Assembly: GCA_021203145.1 (NCBI GenBank)
Contig: JAJQBS010000098.1
Span: 1-45,202, forward strand
Reading direction: 5' to 3'
DNA: 45,202 nt
DNA from: Lachnospiraceae bacterium
GTDB taxonomy: Bacteria; Bacillota; Clostridia; Lachnospirales; Lachnospiraceae
The translations under genes and the position numbers were made by a program. A model generated the notes under the pieces. It was not told the origin of the DNA and made no database searches. It worked only from the letters and a program-made list of their open reading frames with translations. Each line of letters starts with the position of its first letter. Position 1 is the stretch's first letter. Below, in pieces: positions 25,069 to 34,100 of the stretch.

Positions 25069-26120
25069 CACAGTGCGCCGTCCTTCGCGATCTCGTCCGA
25101 GACGAGCAGGGTCGAGAAGAACGCGAGCGCCAGCCCCTGGCCCCAGCCCTGGATCCAGGCCTTCGGGATGCCGCGGTAGCCTTCCCGGTCCTTCATGACG
25201 GCCGTTCCTCCGGACACATTCATCACTTTCCCGTCCTCACTGACATTCGCCAGAAGGCCTTTGATCGACTTGTTTATGTATTTGGAATGCAGCGGGTTGC
25301 CGCGGTTCAGCATGGCCGCCGCGATGCCTGCGGACGCAGATACCTCCTCATAGGATTCCGGGTCGTCCAGGACTGTTCTCCAGAGGCCGTTCTCCGTCTG
25401 CACGGTCTTCAGGGCCGCCAGCTGCTCGTTTAAGGAGCCGACGATATCAATGTATTTGGGATAGAGATAGCATTCCGGGAGAATGTCTCCCACCTTTGAC
25501 ATGGTAAACGCCGCCCAGGCATTTGCCCTTCCCCAGTAAATGCCCGACATATGGTCGCCAGTGAGATTATTGTAGCCGTGATAATAAAATCCGCTGCTGG
25601 GATTCTGCAGGTACCTGATGTGCCAGTAATACTGGTTCAGCGCGTCGTCGATCAGCTCCTGGTCTTTGTTCATCACGCCCACCCGCAGCAGAAGAAACGC
25701 CGCCATAAAAAGCGTATCCGCCCAGGCCTGCTCCGGGAAATCGTTATTGGCGGACACCGTGTGCTGCAGGACGTGGTCGCCAAAGCGGAGCGCATCCTTG
25801 CGGATATACTCAACCTTGCTCATGAGAATATCATAGTATTTCTGCTCGCCCGTCGCCTGGTACAGTGTGATCAGGCAGTGGCCCATGGCGCACGCGTTGA
25901 CCGTCCAGACCTTTGGCAGCCCCAGGTCAATCAGCTCGTCCACCCGGTCCTTCAGAAGCTGCAGATATTCCTGGTTGCCCGTCTTCTCATATGCGTCGCT
26001 GATTCCATAGTAGGCCACTCCGCAGGGCCAGTCCCAGGTCAGATCCATATTCATCGTCTTTTTCACAATGCGGTCGATCGTCTGCTCGATTTCTTTCTTA
26101 TCATATTCCAGTTTTAACAT
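25068..26120 (-). CDS. GH105 unsaturated rhamnogalacturonyl/glucuronyl hydrolase (YteR-like)
   Basis: The 350-residue protein has the alpha/alpha-barrel signature of GH105: WPCGVAYYGISDAYE, KVWTVNACAMGHCLITLY, NNDFPEQAWADTLFMAAFLL, IYWGRANAWAAFTMSKVG and, near the end, PKAWIQGWGQGLAL. The Asp in WADTLFM is at the position of the catalytic Asp of Bacillus YteR. The enzyme removes the unsaturated uronic acid left by rhamnogalacturonan lyases, freeing rhamnose. It works in the cytoplasm, consistent with no signal peptide and with an ABC importer upstream. The start at 26120 has a GGAGGAG site. It is coupled to the small ORF after it. Confidence 0.9.
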   Translation of the reverse strand: MLKLEYDKKEIEQTIDRIVKKTMNMDLTWDWPCGVAYYGISDAYEKTGNQEYLQLLKDRVDELIDLGLPKVWTVNACAMGHCLITLYQATGEQKYYDILMSKVEYIRKDALRFGDHVLQHTVSANNDFPEQAWADTLFMAAFLLLRVGVMNKDQELIDDALNQYYWHIRYLQNPSSGFYYHGYNNLTGDHMSGIYWGRANAWAAFTMSKVGDILPECYLYPKYIDIVGSLNEQLAALKTVQTENGLWRTVLDDPESYEEVSASAGIAAAMLNRGNPLHSKYINKSIKGLLANVSEDGKVMNVSGGTAVMKDREGYRGIPKAWIQGWGQGLALAFFSTLLVSDEIAKDGAL

Positions 26121-26291
26121 AGCTCCTCCTCCAAAATGAACCTGTCTTTTCTGTGCCTTTCTGATATACTTCCGGTTTCCTGCAATTCATCAGATACAAC
26201 GATATTATACAGGGGCGTCTGGATTTCGTCCAGATTGTTTTTAAGCTCATCAATCGAAGTGGTCTGCCATCTGTCACTTCCCCGGCGAGCC

Positions 26292-26373
26292 GGCAGACAG
26301 ATTTATACCGATACACGCCTGATCGTCGAAAAGGCAGACAGATTTACAGCAATACCTGCCTGATAGTCGAAAA
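26292..26373. repeat. 41-nt direct repeat, two copies
   Basis: Two 41-nt units start GGCAGACAGATTTA at 26292 and 26333 and each ends GTCGAAAA; they differ at several bases. They lie in the 420-bp gap between the binding-protein gene and GH105, just beyond the terminator-like hairpin. No gene was seen in this gap. Confidence 0.75.
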
Positions 26374-26384
26374 GGCACCCGCCT

Positions 26385-26405
26385 TTAAAAATCGCCCGGG
26401 GCGAT
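26385..26405 (-). terminator. intrinsic terminator-like hairpin after the binding-protein gene
   Basis: On the minus strand ATCGCC, a CCG loop and GGCGAT are followed by TTTT. A larger outer stem (GGCACCTGCC with GGCGGGTGCC, nine of ten pairs) surrounds it at about 26374-26416. It may partly stop transcription between the binding-protein gene and GH105. Confidence 0.6.
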
Positions 26406-26540
26406 GGCAGGTGCCGTGTCTGTGATGCGCAGGAGCAGTCTGAAGCCTTGCGTCTGCTGCCTGCCGGATGGCATTCTCGTCCTGCGGACAAGAGAAACGC
26501 CGCTCCGGCTCCACGCCCCACGCTATGCATAATGATTCAT

Positions 26541-28217
26541 TTATTCTGCGTCAAAAGTAGTCGCTACCGCATTCTCATAGGTCGGAAGCTTGGTCGTCAG
26601 TCCCTCGTTGTAGAGCTCCAGGCGCTCATCGATCACTTCCTGATATCCTGCGTCAAGGTACTGCTGCGCATACTGCTCATACAGAGCGTCAAATTCATCC
26701 TCGGAAGAAACCACCAGCTTGTCACGAAGCTCAATATACAGATTCAGCAGGGTCTCCTGATACTCTGTCACGGACTCAAGAGAATCGCCAAACATGCAGT
26801 CCGTCACGGCCCATCCGTAGGAAGCTACCTCAACCTGATTGTAGTAATTTTCAATCACTGCGTCATTGAAATTCTGCGGCAGATCCTGCGGCAGGGAGGC
26901 AATGATCGTCTCCTCAATCGTGCCCGTGCTTCTGGACGCAGTCACGATGCACCAGTAGTCGATGCTGTTGTTGTAGCCCTGCTTATAATCAGAGGACTGC
27001 TCGCTGTAATCGATAGATACCTTGTTGCCATCCTCGTCATAGGTAAAGTTCTCACCCTCGACGCCCCACTGGAAGGTCTCAAGAGTCTCATCCTGGCACA
27101 TCCACTCCATGTACATCATGGCTGCTTTGATCTCATCTTCAGACGCCAGAGAGGAGAATCCGATCATCATGCCGAACGGGTTGTTCGCACGGTAAGCCGG
27201 CGCATAGCCTTCTTCATTGAGCTCGGTAGACTGAACCACTACCGCCAGCTCAGCGTCCGGATTCTGCTCGTAGAAAGAGGTCAGCCAGTCCATGGATGCG
27301 GAGATGTATCCGCCATAAGCGAAGGTCTCGCCATTGATGAAGTTGGACTTATCAGTCTCTGTGTCGATGGTGTAGTACTCTGGATTCATAATGCCCGCAT
27401 TGTACTTCTGGTTGAGGAAGGAAAGCAGAGCGTAATTTTCATCGCTGCCAAGAGACGGGATCTGATAATCGCCGTACATTACCCAGTTCTCCTCATCCTG
27501 CGGATAGGTTCTCCACGCGTAGGTCTGGTCAGAGCCGACGCCTGTCAGCATCACGCCGCCGTCCGGATACTCTGCAATCCCGGCTTCCTTGATTGCCAGC
27601 ATCGCATCGATGTAATCCTGGGAGTTCAGATCCGGAATGTAGTCATAGCCCACTTCCTCCAGCCAGTCCATGCGGACAAAGGTAACATAAGTATAGTTTG
27701 TCTCATAGTAGGCTCTTTCGCTCAGCACCAGGTAATCGCCGCCGGCGATCTCCACATACTGCAGCTGGTCGCGGTCTACCATGCCCTGATAATAGGTCGG
27801 TGCGATTTCCGCAAACTGCTCGATATCATACTCGGTCAGATAGCCTTCTGTCGCCCATGTCGCGAGCTTGTCATAGTCGTATTCCATCAGGATCGTCGGA
27901 AGCTCTCCGGACGCTCCGAGCAGGGCATAGTCCGTCATAACATCCGTACGGGTTATCCCGACATACTCAACATTGATGTTGTACTTGTCTCCGAATTCGG
28001 TCTGTACCCATTCGGTCCAGTAGTTGTCCGTCACATCCGGCACGCCCTCCGCGCCTCTGTCGTAAACCGGAATCTTGAGCGTTACCGTCTCGTCAAACGC
28101 TTCCCACGCGTCCATGCCGGTCGCTTCCTCAGCGCCTGCAGCCGCCGGAACGCTGCCGAATACCATCGTGCCGGCAAGCGCCGCAGCAAGAATTCTGCTC
28201 ACTCTCTTTGTCATCAT
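26541..28217 (-). CDS. LplA/YtcQ-type sugar ABC transporter substrate-binding protein
   Basis: The ATG at 28217, behind AAGGAGG, gives 558 residues, the size of the large oligosaccharide-binding proteins that work with LplB/LplC permeases. A signal peptide (RVSRILAAALAGTMVFG, then PAAAGAEE) leads the chain, again without a lipobox cysteine. Family features include VTLKIPVYDRG, DWLEEVGYDYIPD (the usual WLEKLG motif), NNPFGMMIGFSS, and a C-terminal segment EVIDERLELYNEGL. Context suggests binding of rhamnogalacturonan oligosaccharides. It follows the two permease genes after a 495-bp gap filled with hairpin repeats. Confidence 0.87.
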   Translation of the reverse strand: MMTKRVSRILAAALAGTMVFGSVPAAAGAEEATGMDAWEAFDETVTLKIPVYDRGAEGVPDVTDNYWTEWVQTEFGDKYNINVEYVGITRTDVMTDYALLGASGELPTILMEYDYDKLATWATEGYLTEYDIEQFAEIAPTYYQGMVDRDQLQYVEIAGGDYLVLSERAYYETNYTYVTFVRMDWLEEVGYDYIPDLNSQDYIDAMLAIKEAGIAEYPDGGVMLTGVGSDQTYAWRTYPQDEENWVMYGDYQIPSLGSDENYALLSFLNQKYNAGIMNPEYYTIDTETDKSNFINGETFAYGGYISASMDWLTSFYEQNPDAELAVVVQSTELNEEGYAPAYRANNPFGMMIGFSSLASEDEIKAAMMYMEWMCQDETLETFQWGVEGENFTYDEDGNKVSIDYSEQSSDYKQGYNNSIDYWCIVTASRSTGTIEETIIASLPQDLPQNFNDAVIENYYNQVEVASYGWAVTDCMFGDSLESVTEYQETLLNLYIELRDKLVVSSEDEFDALYEQYAQQYLDAGYQEVIDERLELYNEGLTTKLPTYENAVATTFDAE

Positions 28218-28384
28218 GCATGTCCTCCTTACATTTTTTGCAACAGCCCAGGACAGCACAGGTTCTGCTTTGCAGGCGAACTGCAGCCCACCGTTCTGAG
28301 CAATTATATTTTATAGTTTATGTGTACCCGGATTATATGGGCTTGCGAGTTCGCTGCGCAAGCCTTTGGAAATGCCCCTCCCTT

Positions 28385-28630
28385 CGGTCGAGGGATATCC
28401 CGCACGAAGTATGGGATGCCCCCGGCGAGGGCAGGTCGGTTTGCCCATGAGAGTTCGCTTCGCGAAGGGCAAACCTGTGGAAATGCCCCCTCCCTTCGGT
28501 CAGGGGCAGGTCGGTTTGCCCATGAGAGTTCGCTTCGCGAAGGGCAAACCTGTGGAAATGCCCCCTCCCTTCGGTCAGGGGCAGGTCGGTTTGCCCATGA
28601 GAGTTCGCTTCGCGAAGGGCAAACCTCCGG
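28385..28630. repeat. REP-like hairpin and 75-nt tandem repeat array
   Basis: A first element has ATCCCGCA/TATGGGAT and CCCGGCGAGGG (about 28395-28430). Then a 75-nt unit starts at 28431, 28506 and 28581 (about 2.7 copies, nearly identical). Each unit carries GGTTTGCCC/GGGCAAACC, a 9-bp stem with an inner TTCGCGAA. The array lies between the permease gene ending at 28713 and the binding-protein start at 28217. The remaining part of this 495-bp gap shows no gene. Confidence 0.9.
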
Positions 28631-28712
28631 GAAAAACACCAGGGTTAGCCAGTCCTTTGGTTCTGGCCATCCAGTCCCAGATGCGGGGCTTATCCGGCGG
28701 CATACAGCCCTC

Positions 28713-29642
28713 TCAGCCCTTCACCGCGCCGAGCATCGTGCCTGATACGAAGTATTTCTGCAGGAACGGATAGATGCAGATAATCGGGATCGTAACAAAC
28801 ATGATCGCCGCCGCCTGGAGCACCTCCGGCGTGCTGGTCACGGCCGCCGCCTCGGACAGGGTCGTCGTCTGCGCCTCACTCGCGGAAGCTACCATCTGGT
28901 AAAGCTTGTACTGCACCATCTTCAGCTTGTCCGTGCGGATATAGTACATATTGTCCGCATAGGCGTTCCAGCGGCCCACCGCGTAGAACAGAGCCAGCGT
29001 CGCGAGGATCGGCTTCGACAGCGGAAGCACAATTTTCATCAGCACCTGGATGTTCGTCGCACCGTCGATAAATGCGGATTCCTCCAGACTGTCCGGAATG
29101 TTTGACATGAAGTAATTCTTCATGATCAGCATATTGTACGGCGAATAAATCAGGGGCCAGATCAGCACCCACACCGTATCCAGCAGATTCAGGTCGTGCA
29201 TCAGCAGGTAGGTCGGAATAATACCGGCCGTAAAATACATCGGCACCATCAGGATGAACGTTATCCAGGAGCGCCCCTTCAGCCGCTTCTTGGAGAGCGG
29301 GTAAGCCGCGCACGTACAGGCCACCATGCCGAGAGCCGTAAAGACGATGGTCACGACCAGACTGTATACAAAGGAATATACCAGGCTTCCATCCTTGAAA
29401 ATAGAGATGTAGGCGTCAAAATTGATCCCTTTCGGCCAGAAGGTCACCTGCTTTGCCAGAACCGCGCTGTTGCTGGAAATCGACTTCGCCAGCAGATGGA
29501 CGAAGGGAAGCACACAGGTCGCGCACAGAAGAACCAGAATCAGCATCATAACCGCGTCACTGAAGCGGAACTTTGTAATCGCGTGGCTCCCATTTGTGGT
29601 AAAATCACCCTCGCCGGAAGCCTGTTTTTTATTTTTAGCCAT
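28713..29642 (-). CDS. sugar ABC transporter permease, LplC/YtcP type
   Basis: The 309-residue permease has six membrane segments and the EAA loop SLEESAFIDGATNIQVLMKIVLPLSKP that contacts the ATPase. ISSNSAVLAKQVTFWPKGIN and the C-terminal YFVSGTMLGAVKG are hallmarks of the carbohydrate permease subgroup that imports plant oligosaccharides. It pairs with the product of the gene 24 bp upstream. No ATPase gene is nearby; such systems often share a general MsmX-type ATPase, so this is expected. Confidence 0.92.
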   Translation of the reverse strand: MAKNKKQASGEGDFTTNGSHAITKFRFSDAVMMLILVLLCATCVLPFVHLLAKSISSNSAVLAKQVTFWPKGINFDAYISIFKDGSLVYSFVYSLVVTIVFTALGMVACTCAAYPLSKKRLKGRSWITFILMVPMYFTAGIIPTYLLMHDLNLLDTVWVLIWPLIYSPYNMLIMKNYFMSNIPDSLEESAFIDGATNIQVLMKIVLPLSKPILATLALFYAVGRWNAYADNMYYIRTDKLKMVQYKLYQMVASASEAQTTTLSEAAAVTSTPEVLQAAAIMFVTIPIICIYPFLQKYFVSGTMLGAVKG

Positions 29643-29665
29643 ATGTATTCACCCTCCTTTCCTCT

Positions 29666-30613
29666 CTAGAGCAGGCCGTCTTCGCCAAGCTTCTTTGCCA
29701 CCTGGTCAGCAATCAGCACCAGGGCCACGCCTACGAGTGACTGGAACAGGTTCACCGCGGTCGCCATACTGTACTTGCCCGCGGAAAGACCTTTTTCATA
29801 AATATACACCGCGAACTGATACTGGAAATCACGCACCATCGAGTTTTCAAAAGCGGTCAGGCGCTCCAGGTTGCTGCCCATTACACGCCCAAGATTCATA
29901 ATCAGAAGGGTCACAATCGTCGGCCGGATACCCGGAAGCGTAATGTGGAGCATCCTCTTCCACCGCCCCGCGCCGTCGATCATCGCCGCCTCATAGAGGT
30001 CGCCGCTGATACCGGTGATCGCAGCCAGATACATGATCGTGCCCCAGCCCATCGTCTGCCATACGCCGATCAGCAGATACGTCACCGCCCAGTGCCATTT
30101 CTCCGTCAGGAACGGGATGCCGGACTCAATCACGCCCCAGTCCATCAGGATGATATTGATCAGGCCGGAGGTCGGGCGGAACATCGTGTAAGCCACGCTG
30201 CCGATGATCGCCCAGGAAAGGAAATGCGGCAGGTACAGGATTGTCTGCGTCACCTTCTTGAACTTCGGGTACCGCAGCTCATTCAGAATCAGCGCCAGGA
30301 TGATCGGAAGCGGGAATCCCACAGCCAGATCCAGCAGGTTGAACGCGATCGAGTTGCGCAGCGCACGGATAAAATCATTGTCGCTGAAAATCTTTTTGAA
30401 TGTGTCAAGGCCGACCCATTCACTGCCCGAATACCCTTTCATCGGCTTGTAATCCATGAACACCATGCGCAGGCCCGGATAAGCCGCGTAGCTGAACACA
30501 ATTACCAGAATGATCGGAAACGCCAGCATCACATAGAGCTGCCAGTCCCGCTTCATTGCTTTTCCCAGGGGCATATCACTTTTGGGTACAGCCGGTTTCT
30601 TTGTCTTTGCCAT
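29666..30613 (-). CDS. sugar ABC transporter permease, LplB/YteP type
   Basis: The ATG at 30613 with GGAGG upstream gives 315 residues. Six membrane segments are visible, with FSYAAYPGLRMVFMDYKPMKG near the N-terminus, LPHFLSWAIIGSVAYTMF in the middle and the EAA loop LYEAAMIDGAGRWKRMLHITLPGIRP. This is the partner of the LplC-type permease. It is the first gene of the pectin-oligosaccharide transcript, with a promoter at 30680-30707. No local regulator gene was seen. Confidence 0.92.
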   Translation of the reverse strand: MAKTKKPAVPKSDMPLGKAMKRDWQLYVMLAFPIILVIVFSYAAYPGLRMVFMDYKPMKGYSGSEWVGLDTFKKIFSDNDFIRALRNSIAFNLLDLAVGFPLPIILALILNELRYPKFKKVTQTILYLPHFLSWAIIGSVAYTMFRPTSGLINIILMDWGVIESGIPFLTEKWHWAVTYLLIGVWQTMGWGTIMYLAAITGISGDLYEAAMIDGAGRWKRMLHITLPGIRPTIVTLLIMNLGRVMGSNLERLTAFENSMVRDFQYQFAVYIYEKGLSAGKYSMATAVNLFQSLVGVALVLIADQVAKKLGEDGLL

Positions 30614-30679
30614 ATCATTGCCTCCCTCCAACATGCAAATAACTCGCATTTGAATAAAAAACACGTAGAAACATAAATT

Positions 30680-30707
30680 TTTATAGATTTTAATCCCCTG
30701 TCTTCAA
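30680..30707 (-). promoter_or_regulatory. probable promoter of the sugar transporter operon
   Basis: TTGAAG (30707-30702), a 16-nt spacer and TATAAA (30685-30680) read towards the LplB-type gene, giving a leader of about 60 nt. The remaining stretch 30711-31160 up to the GTPase gene holds no recognisable gene. Confidence 0.5.
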
Positions 30708-31161
30708 AAAATGAATAAAGAAAAATGGGTAATTTGTTTAAAAAAATGGGTTTTTTATCCTGAGAAGAGACATATTTTACCGGAACACTTCCCGTATCGC
30801 GCAGCAATGACGGCAGTTTGTACAATATCCTGTTATGTCAGGGGCGTCCGGCGCAAGCTGGAAAACTCCTTACGCGACCGAAGCGAAGCGCAGACTCGGG
30901 TGCGGCTTTAGCCGCAAAACACCTTGCCCGGCCCTGCGCACCAAAAGACGCACCAGAACAGCCCTCATGCAGTCCCAATGCGTCATATCCTGTTATTCCT
31001 CATTCTTTCAATTTTATTTTTTTCTTCCAAAAAGAACCGCCTGATAAGGCTACATTTTACCTTCTGCACGGTCATAATTGTTCAAAAGAATCTGATAGCC
31101 GTCCCGCTCCACACACCACGGCCGCGCAATGTTGTGCCTGTGGGATGCTCACGCCCGCTCC

Positions 31162-34100
31162 TCATCCGTCTTCATCCGGCGGCAACTGCGCCTTTAAATC
31201 CTCCTGCCCGTCAAGCAGGCCGGCCTTCCCGCCTTTTTGCGGAGTCAGATAGTTTTCCCGCAGATCACGGCGCATCTGTTCAAGCTCCTCATAAAGCCCT
31301 CTCGCGGAAAGCCTGGCTGCGCCCGCCCCAAGAATAATGATCTGCTCGAGCGCGTCGGATGTGGCCACAGTCACATGGTATCTGCGTCTGATCTGCCGCG
31401 CGGTCTTTTCAATATACTGGTCAGCCGTCTCTGCTTCTTTCGTATAAACGACATAAATATTATGATACCGGGACACCTCCGTGCTGTGTCCGGCGATGTG
31501 GTAAGCGTCAAATACAACAATGAGGGTATTATTTTTATATCCCTGGTAGTTGCACATCAGATCCAGAAGCCGTGTGCGGGCGCTCTCCAGGCTGGTCTTT
31601 GAGAGCTCCTTCAGCTCGTCCCATGCGAAAATGATATTATAACCGTCCACCAGGAGACATTCTTCCAACGGCTCTCCCGCTTTTCCTCCCCGCCTTGTCC
31701 CATGGGCGTCTCCGGGCACGGAAGCCGTATCCGAGCTGACCGCCTGCGCATCCTTCCGCGCGGAGTCTTTGCCGGAGTCTCCCAAAAAGGAAGCGCCGCC
31801 CGGCCGTGTGGTCTGTGACGCCTCATATCCGGCCCAACCCGAATCCTGCCGCGCCTGCGGGCCTTTGCCGCCTGGGGAGCGTCTTCCTTCCCATCTTGCA
31901 GCACCGTAGGTGCGTTCAAAGATTGTGCGGAGCTCATCTTCGGCCGCCGCCGCAGAACCGCTGCTCTTTTCGGACGCGGCGCCGCGAGCGGCTGTGTTTC
32001 CTCCCGGATATATGCCCCGGGCAGGCTCGCTTCCTCCCGGATACGCGCCCCGGGCAGGCCCGCTTCCTCCCGGATATGCGTCCCGGGCGCCTTCGCTTCC
32101 TCCCGGATACGCGCCCCGGGCAGGCTTGCTTCTGCCCGGATATACGTCCTGCGCGTCACCTTCCCTCTGCAAGGTCTCGCCCCGCCTGTTGCCCGCAATC
32201 GCTTCCTCCGCATACCGGTCGGTGTCCGCGATATGTACGTAATCCGGCACATCCTCCCAGTCCACGACAAAGCCCGCTCCGTGGGCGCAGAAGACAGAGC
32301 CGCATGGATTGTCCAGATCAAGGGTCGGCTGATAGCTCCGCGCCTCAATCACTTCCTGGGCATTGTGACATTCTTCATACCCCTTCAGCCTGCAAAAAAG
32401 CCTTCCCCTTCCTTTCGTGTAAGCGAGCAGCTCACTCTGGTAGCCGCGCATCGTCACGACCGGAGCCGTGCCGGTGATTTCCATCATATCAGACGCGCCG
32501 CCCGGACTACCGCCGGATTTCTGATCAAAGCTAATGGAGGATTTCCGGTCAAAGCTGCTGCCGGCCTGGCCAACGCTGCCGGATTTCCGGCCGGAATCAC
32601 CGATTCCCGCACCGGTACCGTCGTCTGTTTCCCCGGCGCTGCCGGACACAGCAGCCTGCCCGCTCTGCGAATATGAACCTCCGAATGCGCCTGAGGACAG
32701 CACCGGCGCCCCGGCAGTCCCATGCATGCGCTGTATATCGGACAGTGCGCGGCCGACGGATTCCATCGGCACCTCGATCCGGAACTGATAGACCGGCTCA
32801 AGCAGGACGGACTGTGCGCGGCAGAGCCCCTGCCGCACGGCGCGGTACGTCGCCTGGCGGAAATCGCCGCCCTCCGTATGTTTCTGGTGCGCCCTTCCGG
32901 CGATAAGAGTAATTTTCATATCTGTAATTTCCGACCCCGTAAGTACCCCCAGGTGCTGTTTTTCTTCCAGGTGTGTCATCACCAGCCGCTGCCAGTTCAG
33001 ATCCAGCTCATCTGTGCTGCATCTGCTCTCAAACTGCAGCCCGCTGCCGCGCTCGCCCGGCTCCAACAGAAGATGCACCTCAGCGTAGTGGCGGAGCGGC
33101 TCGAAATGTCCCATGCCGACCACGGGCGCTGCAATTGTCTCACGGTACACGATACTGCCCTCGCCAAACCGCACATTTACACCGAACCGCTCCCGGATAA
33201 TCGTCTGCAGAACCTCGGTCTGTACCTCGCCCATAAGCAGCGCATGAATTTCGCCGGCACCGCCGCCAGAAGACCTTCCCGCCGCCGAGTACGCCCCGCC
33301 GCTCTCCGATGCAACTCCCGCCCCGGTCGACATGGAAACGCCGGTGCTGACCCTGTCTGACCTGGTTGACATAGATGCGCCGGTATTGACCCTGTCTGAC
33401 CTGGCCGACATGGAAGCGCCGGCGCTGCCCCTGTCCGACCCTGTCGGCGCCCATGTGATATGCAGCTGTGGCTCTTCCTCCTCCAGCTGTTTCAGCTGCC
33501 GGTAAGCGAAATGTACATCCGTTCCTTCCACCAGTTCGATCCGATAAGAAAGTACCGGTTCCAGGATGGGCGTCTCCGCCTCCGGCTCCGCGCCAAGTCC
33601 CTGTCCCACATATGTGTGTTCCGGCCCGGTGACCGCGCAGACCGATCCCGCCGCAGCCTCCTGCGCCGTCTCGAAAGACGCGCCGGAGAGCATTCGGATC
33701 TGATTTACCTTTTCCTCATTTGTCAGAATATCTTTTACATGCAGTGTCCCTCCGGTTATCTTCATATGCGTCAGCCGGTTCCCCTGCGCGTCACGCGAAA
33801 TTTTGAAAACCCGCGCGCCAAATGCTTCTGGATATTCCTTCTCCATGCTGTAGAGTCGGATCCCTTCCAGAAGCTCCTCCACGCCCACTAGCTTGAGCGC
33901 CGAGCCGAAATAGCAGGGAAACACCTGTCTGCCCGCAATCGCGCGCCGAATCTCGTCTGCGCCGATCCGCTCCCCGGAAGCATAGATCTCCAGAAGCCGC
34001 TCATCGCACATCGCCAGATCTTCCTGGAATTTCTCTTCCCTGGCCGCCTGGTTTTCCCGGAAATCTCCGCCCTTCGCCATCCGGTTTCCTTCGGGTTCTC

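Noticed and set aside
26101..26530. Short ORFs in the gap between the binding-protein gene and GH105
   Set aside because: They follow the 41-nt repeat and hairpin sequence and have no ribosome site or protein-like composition.
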